Assembly (NCBI RefSeq): GCF_009467795.1
Contig: NZ_WIAX01000013.1
Location: 124,001 to 188,000, forward strand
Length of the DNA stretch: 64,000 nt
Direction of reading: 5' to 3'
Source: Nesterenkonia halophila
Lineage (GTDB): Bacteria > Actinomycetota > Actinomycetes > Actinomycetales > Micrococcaceae
Shown here: piece after piece, positions 57,189 through 64,000 of the stretch
Numbering within the stretch: position 1 is the first letter of the stretch
Layout: each line of letters begins with the position of its first letter
Program-made: the position numbers and the translations under genes
Notes under the pieces: model-generated
The model's input: only the letters and a program-made list of their open reading frames with translations
Databases searched by the model: none
What the model was told of the DNA's origin: nothing

Positions 57189-59186
57189 TCAGGGACGACG
57201 GTCATGGGCGGGCAGCCGAACCGTCACGGGGTCCAGGCCGATCCGGATCGGACCATCCTCCCCCGCCCATCGAACCAGAACCTCGTCCCGGCAGACCTGG
57301 AGATCGGCCACGACGTCGACGACTTCCGCGGGCGACGCCCCGACGCCGTCCAGCTCCGCTAGCGCCACGAATGTCCCGGATCCGGACAGCTCGGCGCGCA
57401 GCCGCGTCACCTGCGCCCGGCGGGTGAAGGCCGTGCCGGCGGGTGCGACGACTTCGTCGGCAGTCTCCCACCCATGGAGCGGGACGAGCGAGGCCCGCGG
57501 CGTCGCCGGTCGATCGTCGGGCTGCGACCCGACGGGACCGGGGGACCTCGGTGGCGCCGGCCGGGCCCAGCCGGCCGCCTCGATCACTGCGCCGTCCGGG
57601 CATCCGATCACCCGCTGCACGCGCAGTTCGTGGGATCCGCGGGCCAGCACCACGCTGATCACCGCCAGGCCCGGAACAGCCGGCGAGTGCCCGCCGAAGA
57701 TCGGCCGGTGCCAGGAGGCGGCCCAGCCCTGACGCCCGTCGGCTCCGGCCCCCAGGGGATTGACGCGCACTCGCTCGCCGCGGCGGCCCCGCCAGAGCAC
57801 CGCGACGTCGTTGTCCGGCGGGTTGTCCGCCGCGGTCGGTCCGCTGCCGGTCGAGTATGCCTGGCGGGAGTAGAGCGGATCCGACATCACGCTCCCCTCG
57901 CCGGCCTCGACCCGCAGATGATCGGTGCCGTGGTTGTGCAGTCGGACCACGCCGTCGTCGTGCGTGGACTGGATCAGCAGCCCGGCCGGCTCGACGGCGA
58001 CGACGCGATCGCCCTGCTCGACCGGGGCCGGCTCCTCAATCGCCGTCCACAGCGGATCGTCGACGGGAGCCAGGAGACTGACGAACGCCTTCGACGCCCA
58101 GTACGGCGACGCCGGCCCCGAATAGGGCTGCAGCGTCGCCGCGTGCGGTCCGTGCCAGCCCATGCTGAGCAGGCCGTGCTCGTCGAGGGCGCCGTGGTCG
58201 AGGAAATGGCGCAGACAGCCGCTGATGATCCGCCGGGAGACTCCCGCGCTCCGCGGCGTGTTGCCGGTGGCCGCTCCGAGGCCGACCGAGGCCGCTGCGG
58301 CGAACCGGTAGGTCATCGACCGCCCCATGTACACCGGTGCGCCGTCGGCGCCGAAGAGCCGGGAGAAACCCTCCAGGTGCTCGGCGAGCCTATCGCCGGA
58401 GGCGCTGCGCCGCTGTCGCGGATCCTCGCCGGCCTCTCGGGCGGCGAGCAGGTCGTCGAGGACCGGATAGAGGTGCAAGGCCCAGCCGTTGTAGTGGTCG
58501 ACGGCCCCGCCGTCACCGTCGGTGTACCACCCCTCGCCCAGATGCCACGTGTCCAACAGGTCGAGCGCCCGACGCCGCACCCGAGCGGTGGCCTCGTCGC
58601 CGCGCCCGACCGACTCGAGGAACCCCGCCACCGCATGGGGAAAGAGATACCAGTTGTTCGGTGCCGGCACGGCGATCAGGGCGTCACGCAGCCAAGACTC
58701 CACCCGATCCTGGGCCGCGGGGTCGAGCCGATCCCAGAGCCAGGGGCGGGTGGCCCGCAGCCCGAGGGCCACGGAGGCCGATTCGACCAGGGGCTGCCCG
58801 AAGACGTCGTGACCTTGTATGACCGGCCAGGAGTCGGCATCGTCCATGCCGGGAGCCGCTGTGCCGGCGACCAGCCCAGCGGCGTAGCGGTCCATCCAGC
58901 CGTGCGGATCTGCACCGTCGGCACCGGCCACGCGAAAGGCGGCGGCCAGGAAGGTGCGCGCCCAGCCTTCGAGCCCGTCGGAGCGGGGCCCATTGCGAGA
59001 AGCCCGCCCGGGCAGATCCAACCGCCCCCCGCGGGGCGAGCTCCAACGCCAGGCCGCGGAGAGCATCCCATCGGCGCACGCCTCCCAATGGTCACGCGTG
59101 AACCCCGTGATGGGACTGATCTCATGATTGACCGGCGGCAGGTTGAAGTGGGATCCGGGGATCGTGTCGAGTACGGCAAATGTCAT
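57189..59186 (-). CDS. DUF2264-family (alpha/alpha) toroid protein
   Basis: The protein has 665 residues; its ATG overlaps the hydroxyacid dehydrogenase stop (ATGA). The N-terminal 380 residues match DUF2264: SPITGFTRDHWEACADGMLS, GLEGWARTFLAAAFRVAG, NNWYLFPHAVAGFLESVGRG, EGWYTDGDGGAVDHYNGWAL, FGADGAPVYMGRSMTYRFAA and GPASPYWASKAFVSLL. The C-terminal part is beta-rich. No signal peptide is seen, so it is cytoplasmic. DUF2264 has the six-hairpin fold of unsaturated-glucuronyl hydrolases and lyases. The operon context supports a role in breaking an imported oligosaccharide, but activity is not established. Confidence 0.85.
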   Translation of the reverse strand: MTFAVLDTIPGSHFNLPPVNHEISPITGFTRDHWEACADGMLSAAWRWSSPRGGRLDLPGRASRNGPRSDGLEGWARTFLAAAFRVAGADGADPHGWMDRYAAGLVAGTAAPGMDDADSWPVIQGHDVFGQPLVESASVALGLRATRPWLWDRLDPAAQDRVESWLRDALIAVPAPNNWYLFPHAVAGFLESVGRGDEATARVRRRALDLLDTWHLGEGWYTDGDGGAVDHYNGWALHLYPVLDDLLAAREAGEDPRQRRSASGDRLAEHLEGFSRLFGADGAPVYMGRSMTYRFAAAASVGLGAATGNTPRSAGVSRRIISGCLRHFLDHGALDEHGLLSMGWHGPHAATLQPYSGPASPYWASKAFVSLLAPVDDPLWTAIEEPAPVEQGDRVVAVEPAGLLIQSTHDDGVVRLHNHGTDHLRVEAGEGSVMSDPLYSRQAYSTGSGPTAADNPPDNDVAVLWRGRRGERVRVNPLGAGADGRQGWAASWHRPIFGGHSPAVPGLAVISVVLARGSHELRVQRVIGCPDGAVIEAAGWARPAPPRSPGPVGSQPDDRPATPRASLVPLHGWETADEVVAPAGTAFTRRAQVTRLRAELSGSGTFVALAELDGVGASPAEVVDVVADLQVCRDEVLVRWAGEDGPIRIGLDPVTVRLPAHDRRP

Positions 59187-60211
59187 GCGATCAACTCCAG
59201 CGTGTCGTGACGGATGGCGTGGTGGAGCGGCTCCCCCGCGACCCAGCGGCGCAGCTCGGCGACGGCCATGTCCCGCAGGCGGGCGAGCTCGTTGCCCTGA
59301 GACCCGGCCAGATGAGGCGTGATGAGCACGTGCTCGGAGTCCCAGAGCGGATGCTCGGCGGGCAGCTCCTCCGGATCGGTCACGTCCAGCACAGCGCGGA
59401 TCCTGCCGGCCAACAGCGCCTCGGTCAGCGCCTCCTGGTCGACGACGGCTCCGCGCGCGGTGTTGATCAGCACCGCCCCGTCCTGCATCGAGGAGATGAG
59501 CTCCCGTCCGACGAGCCCTCGCGTGGTGGGCAGCAGCGGCGTGTGGAGGCTGACGACGTCGCTGCGCCGGAACAACTCCTCGGCCTCCACCAGCTGCGCC
59601 CCGTGCCGGGCGGCGGTGTCGGCGTCGACGAAGGGGTCGGCCAGGAGCACCTCGACGTCGTGGTGACGCAGCTGCCGCATCACGCCGCGACCGATGATCG
59701 AGGCGGAGAGGATGCCCACGGTGAGCCCGTTGTTCCCGACTGAGGGGTGAGTCTCGGCCAGGGAGGGCATCCGGCGCTGCCTCCGATACTCGGCGGCCCG
59801 CGGCAGCACGCGCTTGCCCTCCAACAGGATCATCGCCAGGGTGTACTCGACCACCGGCCGGGCGTTGGCCGCCGCCGCAGAGGAGACGATGAGGCCGCGT
59901 TCGAAGCAGTTCGGCCCCACATGCCCCCGGACCGAGCCGGCGGCGTGGAAGACGCCCGCCAGCCGCGGGGCGGCGTCCAGGACCTGCTCGTCGATCGGCG
60001 GACAGCCCCAGCCGGTGATCAGGACCTCGGCTTCGGCGAGGAGGCGCCGGGCACCGGGGGAACGGAATGTCGTCAGCGGCTCGTCGCTCAGCAGGTCGGC
60101 CACGGCGTCGAGCTCGGCCCGACCGGTGGCGCCGATCACCGAAGCGGCGGCGTCCTCGGACATGGCCAGGAGGGCCGTAGGGCGGGAGGATTCGCGGGCC
60201 ATGCTCCTCAT
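59183..60211 (-). CDS. D-isomer-specific 2-hydroxyacid dehydrogenase family protein
   Basis: The protein has 342 residues; its ATG overlaps the permease stop (ATGA). The cofactor fold has LTVGILSASIIGRGVMRQLR, where the usual GxGxxG reads SASIIG. The catalytic residues are present: Arg in LINTARGAVVDQEALTEAL, Glu in DVTDPEELPAEHPLW and His in VLITPHLAGSQGNE. It would interconvert a 2-hydroxy and 2-keto acid with NAD(P). Its position between ABC permeases and a DUF2264 enzyme suggests action on a sugar-acid product. Confidence 0.92.
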   Translation of the reverse strand: MRSMARESSRPTALLAMSEDAAASVIGATGRAELDAVADLLSDEPLTTFRSPGARRLLAEAEVLITGWGCPPIDEQVLDAAPRLAGVFHAAGSVRGHVGPNCFERGLIVSSAAAANARPVVEYTLAMILLEGKRVLPRAAEYRRQRRMPSLAETHPSVGNNGLTVGILSASIIGRGVMRQLRHHDVEVLLADPFVDADTAARHGAQLVEAEELFRRSDVVSLHTPLLPTTRGLVGRELISSMQDGAVLINTARGAVVDQEALTEALLAGRIRAVLDVTDPEELPAEHPLWDSEHVLITPHLAGSQGNELARLRDMAVAELRRWVAGEPLHHAIRHDTLELIA

Positions 60212-61179
60212 TTCACCGATCCGGCCGTCAGCCCGGCCTTCCAGAAGCGCTGGAGCAGCATGAAGGCGAGGATCAGAGGAAGAAGCCCGAGCAACGACCC
60301 AGCGATCACCACCAGCTGATACTCGGGCGAGACGGTGGCCATGCTGTTCCAGTTGTAGAGCCCCAGCGCCACCGGGTAGAGCTTCTGATCCGAGAGCATG
60401 ACCATCGGCAGGAAGAAGTTGTTCCAGATGGCCGTCAGCTGGAAGAGGAAGACGGTCATCACTCCCGGAGCGAGCATCTTCAGGGCGACGGAGAAGAACA
60501 TCTTCAGTTCCCCGGCGCCGTCGACGCGTGCGGCATCCAGGACTTCGTCGGGCACATAGCCTTCGGCGAAGATCCGGGCGAGATAGACGCCGAACGGGTT
60601 GAAGAGCAGCGGGATGAAGACGGACCAGAACGTGTTGACCGCCCCGGTCTGCGAGGCGATCAGGTACAACGGGAGCGCCAGAACGGTCTGCGGCACCATG
60701 ACGGCCACGAGCACGAGCCCGAAGAGCTTCTCCCGATGCCGGAAGCGGTACTTCTCGAAGGCGTACCCACAGGCGGTGCTGATCAGCGCCGAGAGGATGC
60801 CGCCGACCACCGCATAGAGGATCGTATTGAGATACCAGCGCCCGTAGATCCCACCGTCCGTGGCGAAGAGTTCTCGCAGGTTCTGCCAGAGCACCGGATC
60901 CTCCAGGGAGAAGACCCGGGCCGAGGAGAGCGCGTCAGCGTCGGAGGTGGCGGCGAAGAAGAGCCAGAGGACGGGCGCGAGGGTGTAGATCACGAAGACG
61001 CCCAGTACCAGATTCACGATGGCCCGTCCGAGCAGCGGAGAGCGCTCGAGATGCGCCGGTCCCGACCGTCGGCCGCGACCGGCCCCGGAGGAGGGCTTGG
61101 GAGGGCTCTCGGGACCCTCGGGGCCGTCCTTGGCGCCCGCGTCCGGCCTCGCCGTCGTCGGTTTGGCGGTGGTGGTCAT
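60208..61179 (-). CDS. Carbohydrate ABC transporter permease (MalG/CUT1 type)
   Basis: The protein has 323 residues. A charged, Pro/Gly-rich N-tail of about 48 residues precedes six membrane segments, starting at IVNLVLGVFVIYTLAPVLWL. The EAA loop reads EVLDAARVDGAGELKMFFSV. It forms the importer channel with the MalF-type protein encoded one base upstream. Its stop overlaps the start of the hydroxyacid dehydrogenase gene, so transport and catabolic genes are translated together. Confidence 0.93.
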   Translation of the reverse strand: MTTTAKPTTARPDAGAKDGPEGPESPPKPSSGAGRGRRSGPAHLERSPLLGRAIVNLVLGVFVIYTLAPVLWLFFAATSDADALSSARVFSLEDPVLWQNLRELFATDGGIYGRWYLNTILYAVVGGILSALISTACGYAFEKYRFRHREKLFGLVLVAVMVPQTVLALPLYLIASQTGAVNTFWSVFIPLLFNPFGVYLARIFAEGYVPDEVLDAARVDGAGELKMFFSVALKMLAPGVMTVFLFQLTAIWNNFFLPMVMLSDQKLYPVALGLYNWNSMATVSPEYQLVVIAGSLLGLLPLILAFMLLQRFWKAGLTAGSVK

Positions 61180-61180
61180 C

Positions 61181-62125
61181 TCAGGAAGCCTCCTGTCGCT
61201 GCAGCCGGCCGGTCAGTCGCGTCATGCCGTAGGAGAGGAGCATGGTGGCGACCATGAGCACCACGGAGGCCGCGGCGGCCAGTCCGTAGTTGTTGCGAGT
61301 GAACGCGGCGTCGTAGATGTACATCGACGGCGAGAACCGTGAATTGATCGCCGGCGTCGCCTGACTCAGCAGCATCGGTTCGGTGAACAGCTGCAAGGTC
61401 CAGATCATGCTGAACAGCAGGACCATGACCACGGACGAGCGGATCATCGGAATCTTGACGAGGACGGAGGTCAGCACCGCCCCGGCACCGTCGACGCGGG
61501 CTGCTTCAAGGACCTCGCGGGGCACCGCCTGCAGAGCCGCATAGAAGATCACCGAGTAATAGCCCAACGACGTCCAGACGGCGATGTTCACGATCGCCGG
61601 GATGACCATGGACACTCCGAGGAAGTTCACCTCCAGATCCAGCCCGGCCAGCGCTCGGGTGATCGGACTGATGCCGGGCGTGTAGAGGTAGAGCCAGATG
61701 ATCGCGGCGATGATCCCCGGCACCGCGTGGGGCAAGAACAGGCCCAACTGGAGGAATGGCCGCAACCGGGCCACACCGGTGTCGAGGAGAAGCGCCAGGA
61801 GCAGCGCCCCCACTGTCACCACCGGGATGTAGACCAGGCAGAATACGAGGATCAGGGCCAGCGAGTTCATGAACGTGGGGTCGGTGAAGACCGCCGCATA
61901 GCTGCGGAGACCGACGAAGGCCTGCTCGGGCTCGCCGAAGCCGAGGCCGGCGTTGTCCTGTGTGAAGAAGCTCAACCAGACGGCAGTGACCAGCGGAGCG
62001 ATGAAGACGACGGCCATCAGCACGAAGAACGGCGTCATCAGCAGCGCGCAGGCCCGCGCACGGGGGCGGCGACCCGCCGTCACCGTATCGGAGGCGGCGT
62101 CTCGGGTCATCGTCGTCGCACTCAT
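61181..62125 (-). CDS. Carbohydrate ABC transporter permease (MalF/CUT1 type)
   Basis: The protein has 314 residues with six membrane segments from LLMTPFFVLMAVVFIAPLVT. The EAA loop is EVLEAARVDGAGAVLTSVLV. It overlaps the upstream binding-protein gene by four bases (ATGA) and lies one base from the MalG-type gene. The substrate is unknown; the catabolic genes in the operon point to an acidic or unsaturated oligosaccharide. Confidence 0.93.
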   Translation of the reverse strand: MSATTMTRDAASDTVTAGRRPRARACALLMTPFFVLMAVVFIAPLVTAVWLSFFTQDNAGLGFGEPEQAFVGLRSYAAVFTDPTFMNSLALILVFCLVYIPVVTVGALLLALLLDTGVARLRPFLQLGLFLPHAVPGIIAAIIWLYLYTPGISPITRALAGLDLEVNFLGVSMVIPAIVNIAVWTSLGYYSVIFYAALQAVPREVLEAARVDGAGAVLTSVLVKIPMIRSSVVMVLLFSMIWTLQLFTEPMLLSQATPAINSRFSPSMYIYDAAFTRNNYGLAAAASVVLMVATMLLSYGMTRLTGRLQRQEAS

Positions 62126-63447
62126 CCCTTCTGCTCCTCGACCGTCAGCCCGAGAGCGCGGAGATCCGGGATCGTGCCCGCCTCCGCTGCTCGCACGGCG
62201 TCGACCAACGTCTCGTCAGTGGCCGGAACCCGGGCGAAGTTGTCCTGCATGACATTCAGCGTCGAGGTCATCCGCGGCCCCCAGTTCCAGTCGTCGCGCA
62301 CCTTCGCCGCTTCCTGGGCGAACAGGCTGTAGATGTCCTGGCCGCCGTAGTAGGACTCATCGAACGTCTCGCGAGCAACCCCGACCAGTTCCTCGACCAC
62401 GGGGAACATGCTGGACGTGCCCGCCGAGAGCCGGGCGCGCATGGAATCGGGATGCGAGACCTGCCAGGAGAGGAACTCCATGGCGGCCTCCGGCTCCCGA
62501 CTGTCTGAGGTGAGGGCGAAGGTCGAACCGCCGTGATCGCCGAGACTTCCCGCGCCCGCTTCCCACTGCGGCAGCGGCGCGATCCCCCACTGACCCGACT
62601 GGCCGGGACGGGCAGACATCTGGGCCCCGGCGTCCCAGGCCCCGGACAGGCGCGTCAGGATCTGGCCGCGGCTGAGCATCGCGTCGAACTCCTGCCCGTC
62701 GGGCATGAGCGCGACGACGTCGTCGTCGATGAGACGTTGCCAGAACTCTGCGACCCGCCGAGTCGGCTCGTCAGCCAGACCCACATGCCAGGCACCGTCC
62801 CGGGCCTCGAACCACTGGCCGCCGGCCTGCTGACACCACCCGGCGAAGTATGTCCCTCCGTTGGTGGGGAAGATCGCGATCCTCTCCCCCTCGCCCTCGT
62901 CACGGATGCGGCGTCCGAGCTCGGCGAACTCGTCCCACGTGGTCGGCACCTCGTATCCACGGTCGGCGAAGACGTCACTGCGATAGTGCAGGAGCATCGG
63001 CTCGAGGTCGTTCGGCACCGAGTAGATCCGACCGTCGTAGGTCGTGCGCGCGAGCGCCTCCGGCTGGATTTTCTCCTGAAGGTCCTGTCCCATCAGATCG
63101 CTGATGTCGGCGGCGATCCCGTCGATGACGAAACCCGGCACCTGAGGGTACTCGAGCGTGACGACATCTGGAGCGTTGCCGGCACGGGCGGCATTCCGCA
63201 GGATGGCGTATCCGCCTTCTCCCCCCGTGGGGATCTGGTTGAAGACCACCTCGACGTCGTCGTGGGTCTCGTTGAACGCCTTGACGACTTCGTGACTGCC
63301 CCGGATGGAGGACCAGAAGGTGACCTGGGTCTTTCCGCTACGGGCGACGCCGGAGGTCCCCACCGGGCCGCAGCCGCTCAGTCCGCCGAGCACCGGCAGT
63401 GACAGCCCAAGCCCCAGGGCACCGCGTCGGCTGATCCTCCCGGACAT
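62122..63447 (-). CDS. Extracellular sugar-binding lipoprotein (Tat-type)
   Basis: The ATG at 63447 is chosen, with GGAGG five bases upstream; a codon at 63453 lies inside that site. The protein has 441 residues. A Tat motif (SRRGALGLGLSL) leads to the lipobox LSGC. The mature cluster 1 binding protein reads VTFWSSIRGSHEVVKAFNET, QIPTGGEGGYAILRNAARAG, NAPDVVTLEYPQVPGFV and VPTTWDEFAELGRRIRDEG. It is first in an operon with two permeases, a hydroxyacid dehydrogenase, a DUF2264 enzyme and an isomerase. It is not closely similar to the orphan binding proteins in the window. Confidence 0.93.
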   Translation of the reverse strand: MSGRISRRGALGLGLSLPVLGGLSGCGPVGTSGVARSGKTQVTFWSSIRGSHEVVKAFNETHDDVEVVFNQIPTGGEGGYAILRNAARAGNAPDVVTLEYPQVPGFVIDGIAADISDLMGQDLQEKIQPEALARTTYDGRIYSVPNDLEPMLLHYRSDVFADRGYEVPTTWDEFAELGRRIRDEGEGERIAIFPTNGGTYFAGWCQQAGGQWFEARDGAWHVGLADEPTRRVAEFWQRLIDDDVVALMPDGQEFDAMLSRGQILTRLSGAWDAGAQMSARPGQSGQWGIAPLPQWEAGAGSLGDHGGSTFALTSDSREPEAAMEFLSWQVSHPDSMRARLSAGTSSMFPVVEELVGVARETFDESYYGGQDIYSLFAQEAAKVRDDWNWGPRMTSTLNVMQDNFARVPATDETLVDAVRAAEAGTIPDLRALGLTVEEQKG

Positions 63448-63463
63448 GCGCACCTCCTACACC

Positions 63464-63479
63464 TGATCTGGTGATCTGG
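63464..63479 (-). promoter_or_regulatory. Tandem repeat TGATCTGG x2 before the importer operon
   Basis: Two exact 8-base copies lie side by side, 16 bases upstream of the ATG and close to a minus-strand TGTAAT (63485-63480) that could be the -10. They are the nearest part of a cluster of nine GATC-centred sites across 63464-63713. Confidence 0.45.
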
Positions 63480-63685
63480 ATTACATTCTCATGCGCCAGT
63501 GTGCTGAAGTGATCGAGCTTCGGTCAATAGATCAGCAACATATTTTTTCGATCATTCAATCACTCAAGATAGGTCGCTCACTCTGACCAGGCATGATCAG
63601 CCAGACGCATTCCACGCTTTCGCGCCTCGGCCCCACACGAGTTGCCAGGGCCGCAGCACTCGCCAGGACACCCCAAACTTCGATC

Positions 63686-63711
63686 GATCGTTATACTCCT
63701 GCAGAACGATC
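63686..63711 (+). promoter_or_regulatory. Promoter and inverted repeat before the DeoR-type gene
   Basis: GATCGTT (63686-63692) and AACGATC (63705-63711) are perfect 7-bp inverted halves with a 12-base spacer. TATACT (63692-63697) inside it is a strong -10. Autoregulation by the DeoR-type protein is likely. Confidence 0.55.
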
Positions 63712-63736
63712 AATAGTTCATCCAGGAGGTACGAAC

Positions 63737-64000
63737 GTGCGTGAGTCCGTCCACGACAGGCGAGGACGCATCGTCGAGGTCGTGCATCGTCGCGGAGTCG
63801 TCCGAGTCGCCGACCTCGCTTCGCTGCTCGCCGTCTCGATGGTCACAGTTCGTCGCGACGTGGAGGCTCTGGCCAGGACCGGCAGGATCAGCCGCCGTCA
63901 CGGGGTCGTCGGCCCGCCGCAGGAGGGCGCCGCCGATTCCCGGATCGGAGATTCGGGGCTGGGGACGGTGGCAGTCGTCGCTCCGGCGAGACATCCCTAC
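63737..64000 (+). CDS. DeoR-type HTH regulator with LacI-like sensor (3' truncated)
   Basis: A GTG at 63737 has AGGAGG seven bases upstream. The frame runs open to the window end, giving 88 residues. The DeoR helix-turn-helix reads RRGRIVEVVHRRGVVRVADL, then LLAVSMVTVRRDVEALARTG and a wing, RISRRHGVVG. After a short linker it continues GLGTVAVVAPARHPY, which is how LacI-type periplasmic-binding-like sensors begin, rather than the usual DeoR sensor. This hybrid is known in actinobacteria. It is divergent from the importer operon at 63447 and probably controls it. Confidence 0.85.
   Translation, partial: MRESVHDRRGRIVEVVHRRGVVRVADLASLLAVSMVTVRRDVEALARTGRISRRHGVVGPPQEGAADSRIGDSGLGTVAVVAPARHPY

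Noticed and set aside
57189-59186. DUF2264 protein as a heparinase II/III-type lyase
   Set aside because: It lacks a signal peptide and the heparinase-type motifs; the DUF2264 motifs are a better match, so no lyase activity is claimed.
63710-63994. Minus-strand frame at the right edge
   Set aside because: It overlaps a plus-strand DeoR gene with a strong ribosome binding site and recognisable helix-turn-helix; the minus frame has no domain.

Overview
The window is about 70% G+C, carries actinobacterial-type promoters (TANNNT -10 boxes, several apparently leaderless genes), GTG starts, 4-base ATGA/GTGA stop-start overlaps and Tat or lipoprotein signals with twin arginines. It fits a Micrococcales-like actinobacterium. 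The strongly acidic exported proteins would suit a halotolerant genus such as Nesterenkonia, but the genus is a guess. About 52 genes were identified, two of them cut by the window edges. No rRNA, tRNA, CRISPR array, prophage or intact insertion sequence was seen.

Region by region. 1-4.6 kb: end of a GntR/FCD regulator, an ABC-class P-loop ATPase, an aldo/keto reductase and an Rv2629/Balon-type ribosome hibernation factor. 4.7-11.3 kb: a Tat-exported toroid polysaccharide-lyase-like enzyme, an acyl-CoA dehydrogenase, a CitE-like lyase, a degraded fetB-like remnant and the ETF beta/alpha pair. 11.4-17.2 kb: L-rhamnose catabolism (lldD, rhaB, aldolase-dehydrogenase fusion, DeoR regulator). 17.3-25.5 kb: a VOC protein, then an alpha-mannoside locus (two ABC permeases, binding lipoprotein, LacI regulator, divergent GH38 alpha-mannosidase). 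25.6-35.4 kb: second rhamnose block (esterase, rhaI, MFS transporter, orphan binding protein, toroid glycosidase, rhaM, PfpI-like protein, LacI regulator). 35.5-41.2 kb: complete galactarate/glucarate route to 2-oxoglutarate with GntR and LysR regulators. 41.3-43.5 kb: divergent DUF305 and LVIVD-repeat secreted proteins. 43.6-56.3 kb: GH42 beta-galactosidase, GH43, two paralogous orphan sugar-binding lipoproteins, a Gfo/Idh-ThuA-Gfo/Idh operon, galT-galK and a DeoR regulator. 56.4-64 kb: an operon with binding protein, two permeases, hydroxyacid dehydrogenase, DUF2264 enzyme and TIM-barrel isomerase, read away from a divergent, truncated DeoR-type regulator.

Together the genes look like a plant-polysaccharide sugar island. 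Rhamnose would go to DHAP plus lactaldehyde, lactate and pyruvate. Galactarate would go to 2-oxoglutarate. Galactose would go through the Leloir pathway, and beta-galactoside, arabinan-like and alpha-mannoside linkages would be cut by dedicated hydrolases. This sugar set resembles pectin and hemicellulose side chains. The ABC importers lack their ATPase here, so a shared MsiK-like ATPase elsewhere is likely.

The most unusual features are non-coding. There is a family of three 60-bp near-perfect palindromes with diverged arms but conserved layout (41193, 43508, 45693), a second 58-bp palindrome pair (11281, 47419), and two larger palindromes (656-733, 4618-4733). Two LacI-type operator families can be read: GACAGCGCTGTC for mannosides, and TGAATCGTTTCA-like sites for rhamnose and the orphan binding proteins. 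The two paralogous binding-protein genes share one promoter layout: -35, a GTGA-N6-TCAC site in the spacer, -10, then a LacI operator.
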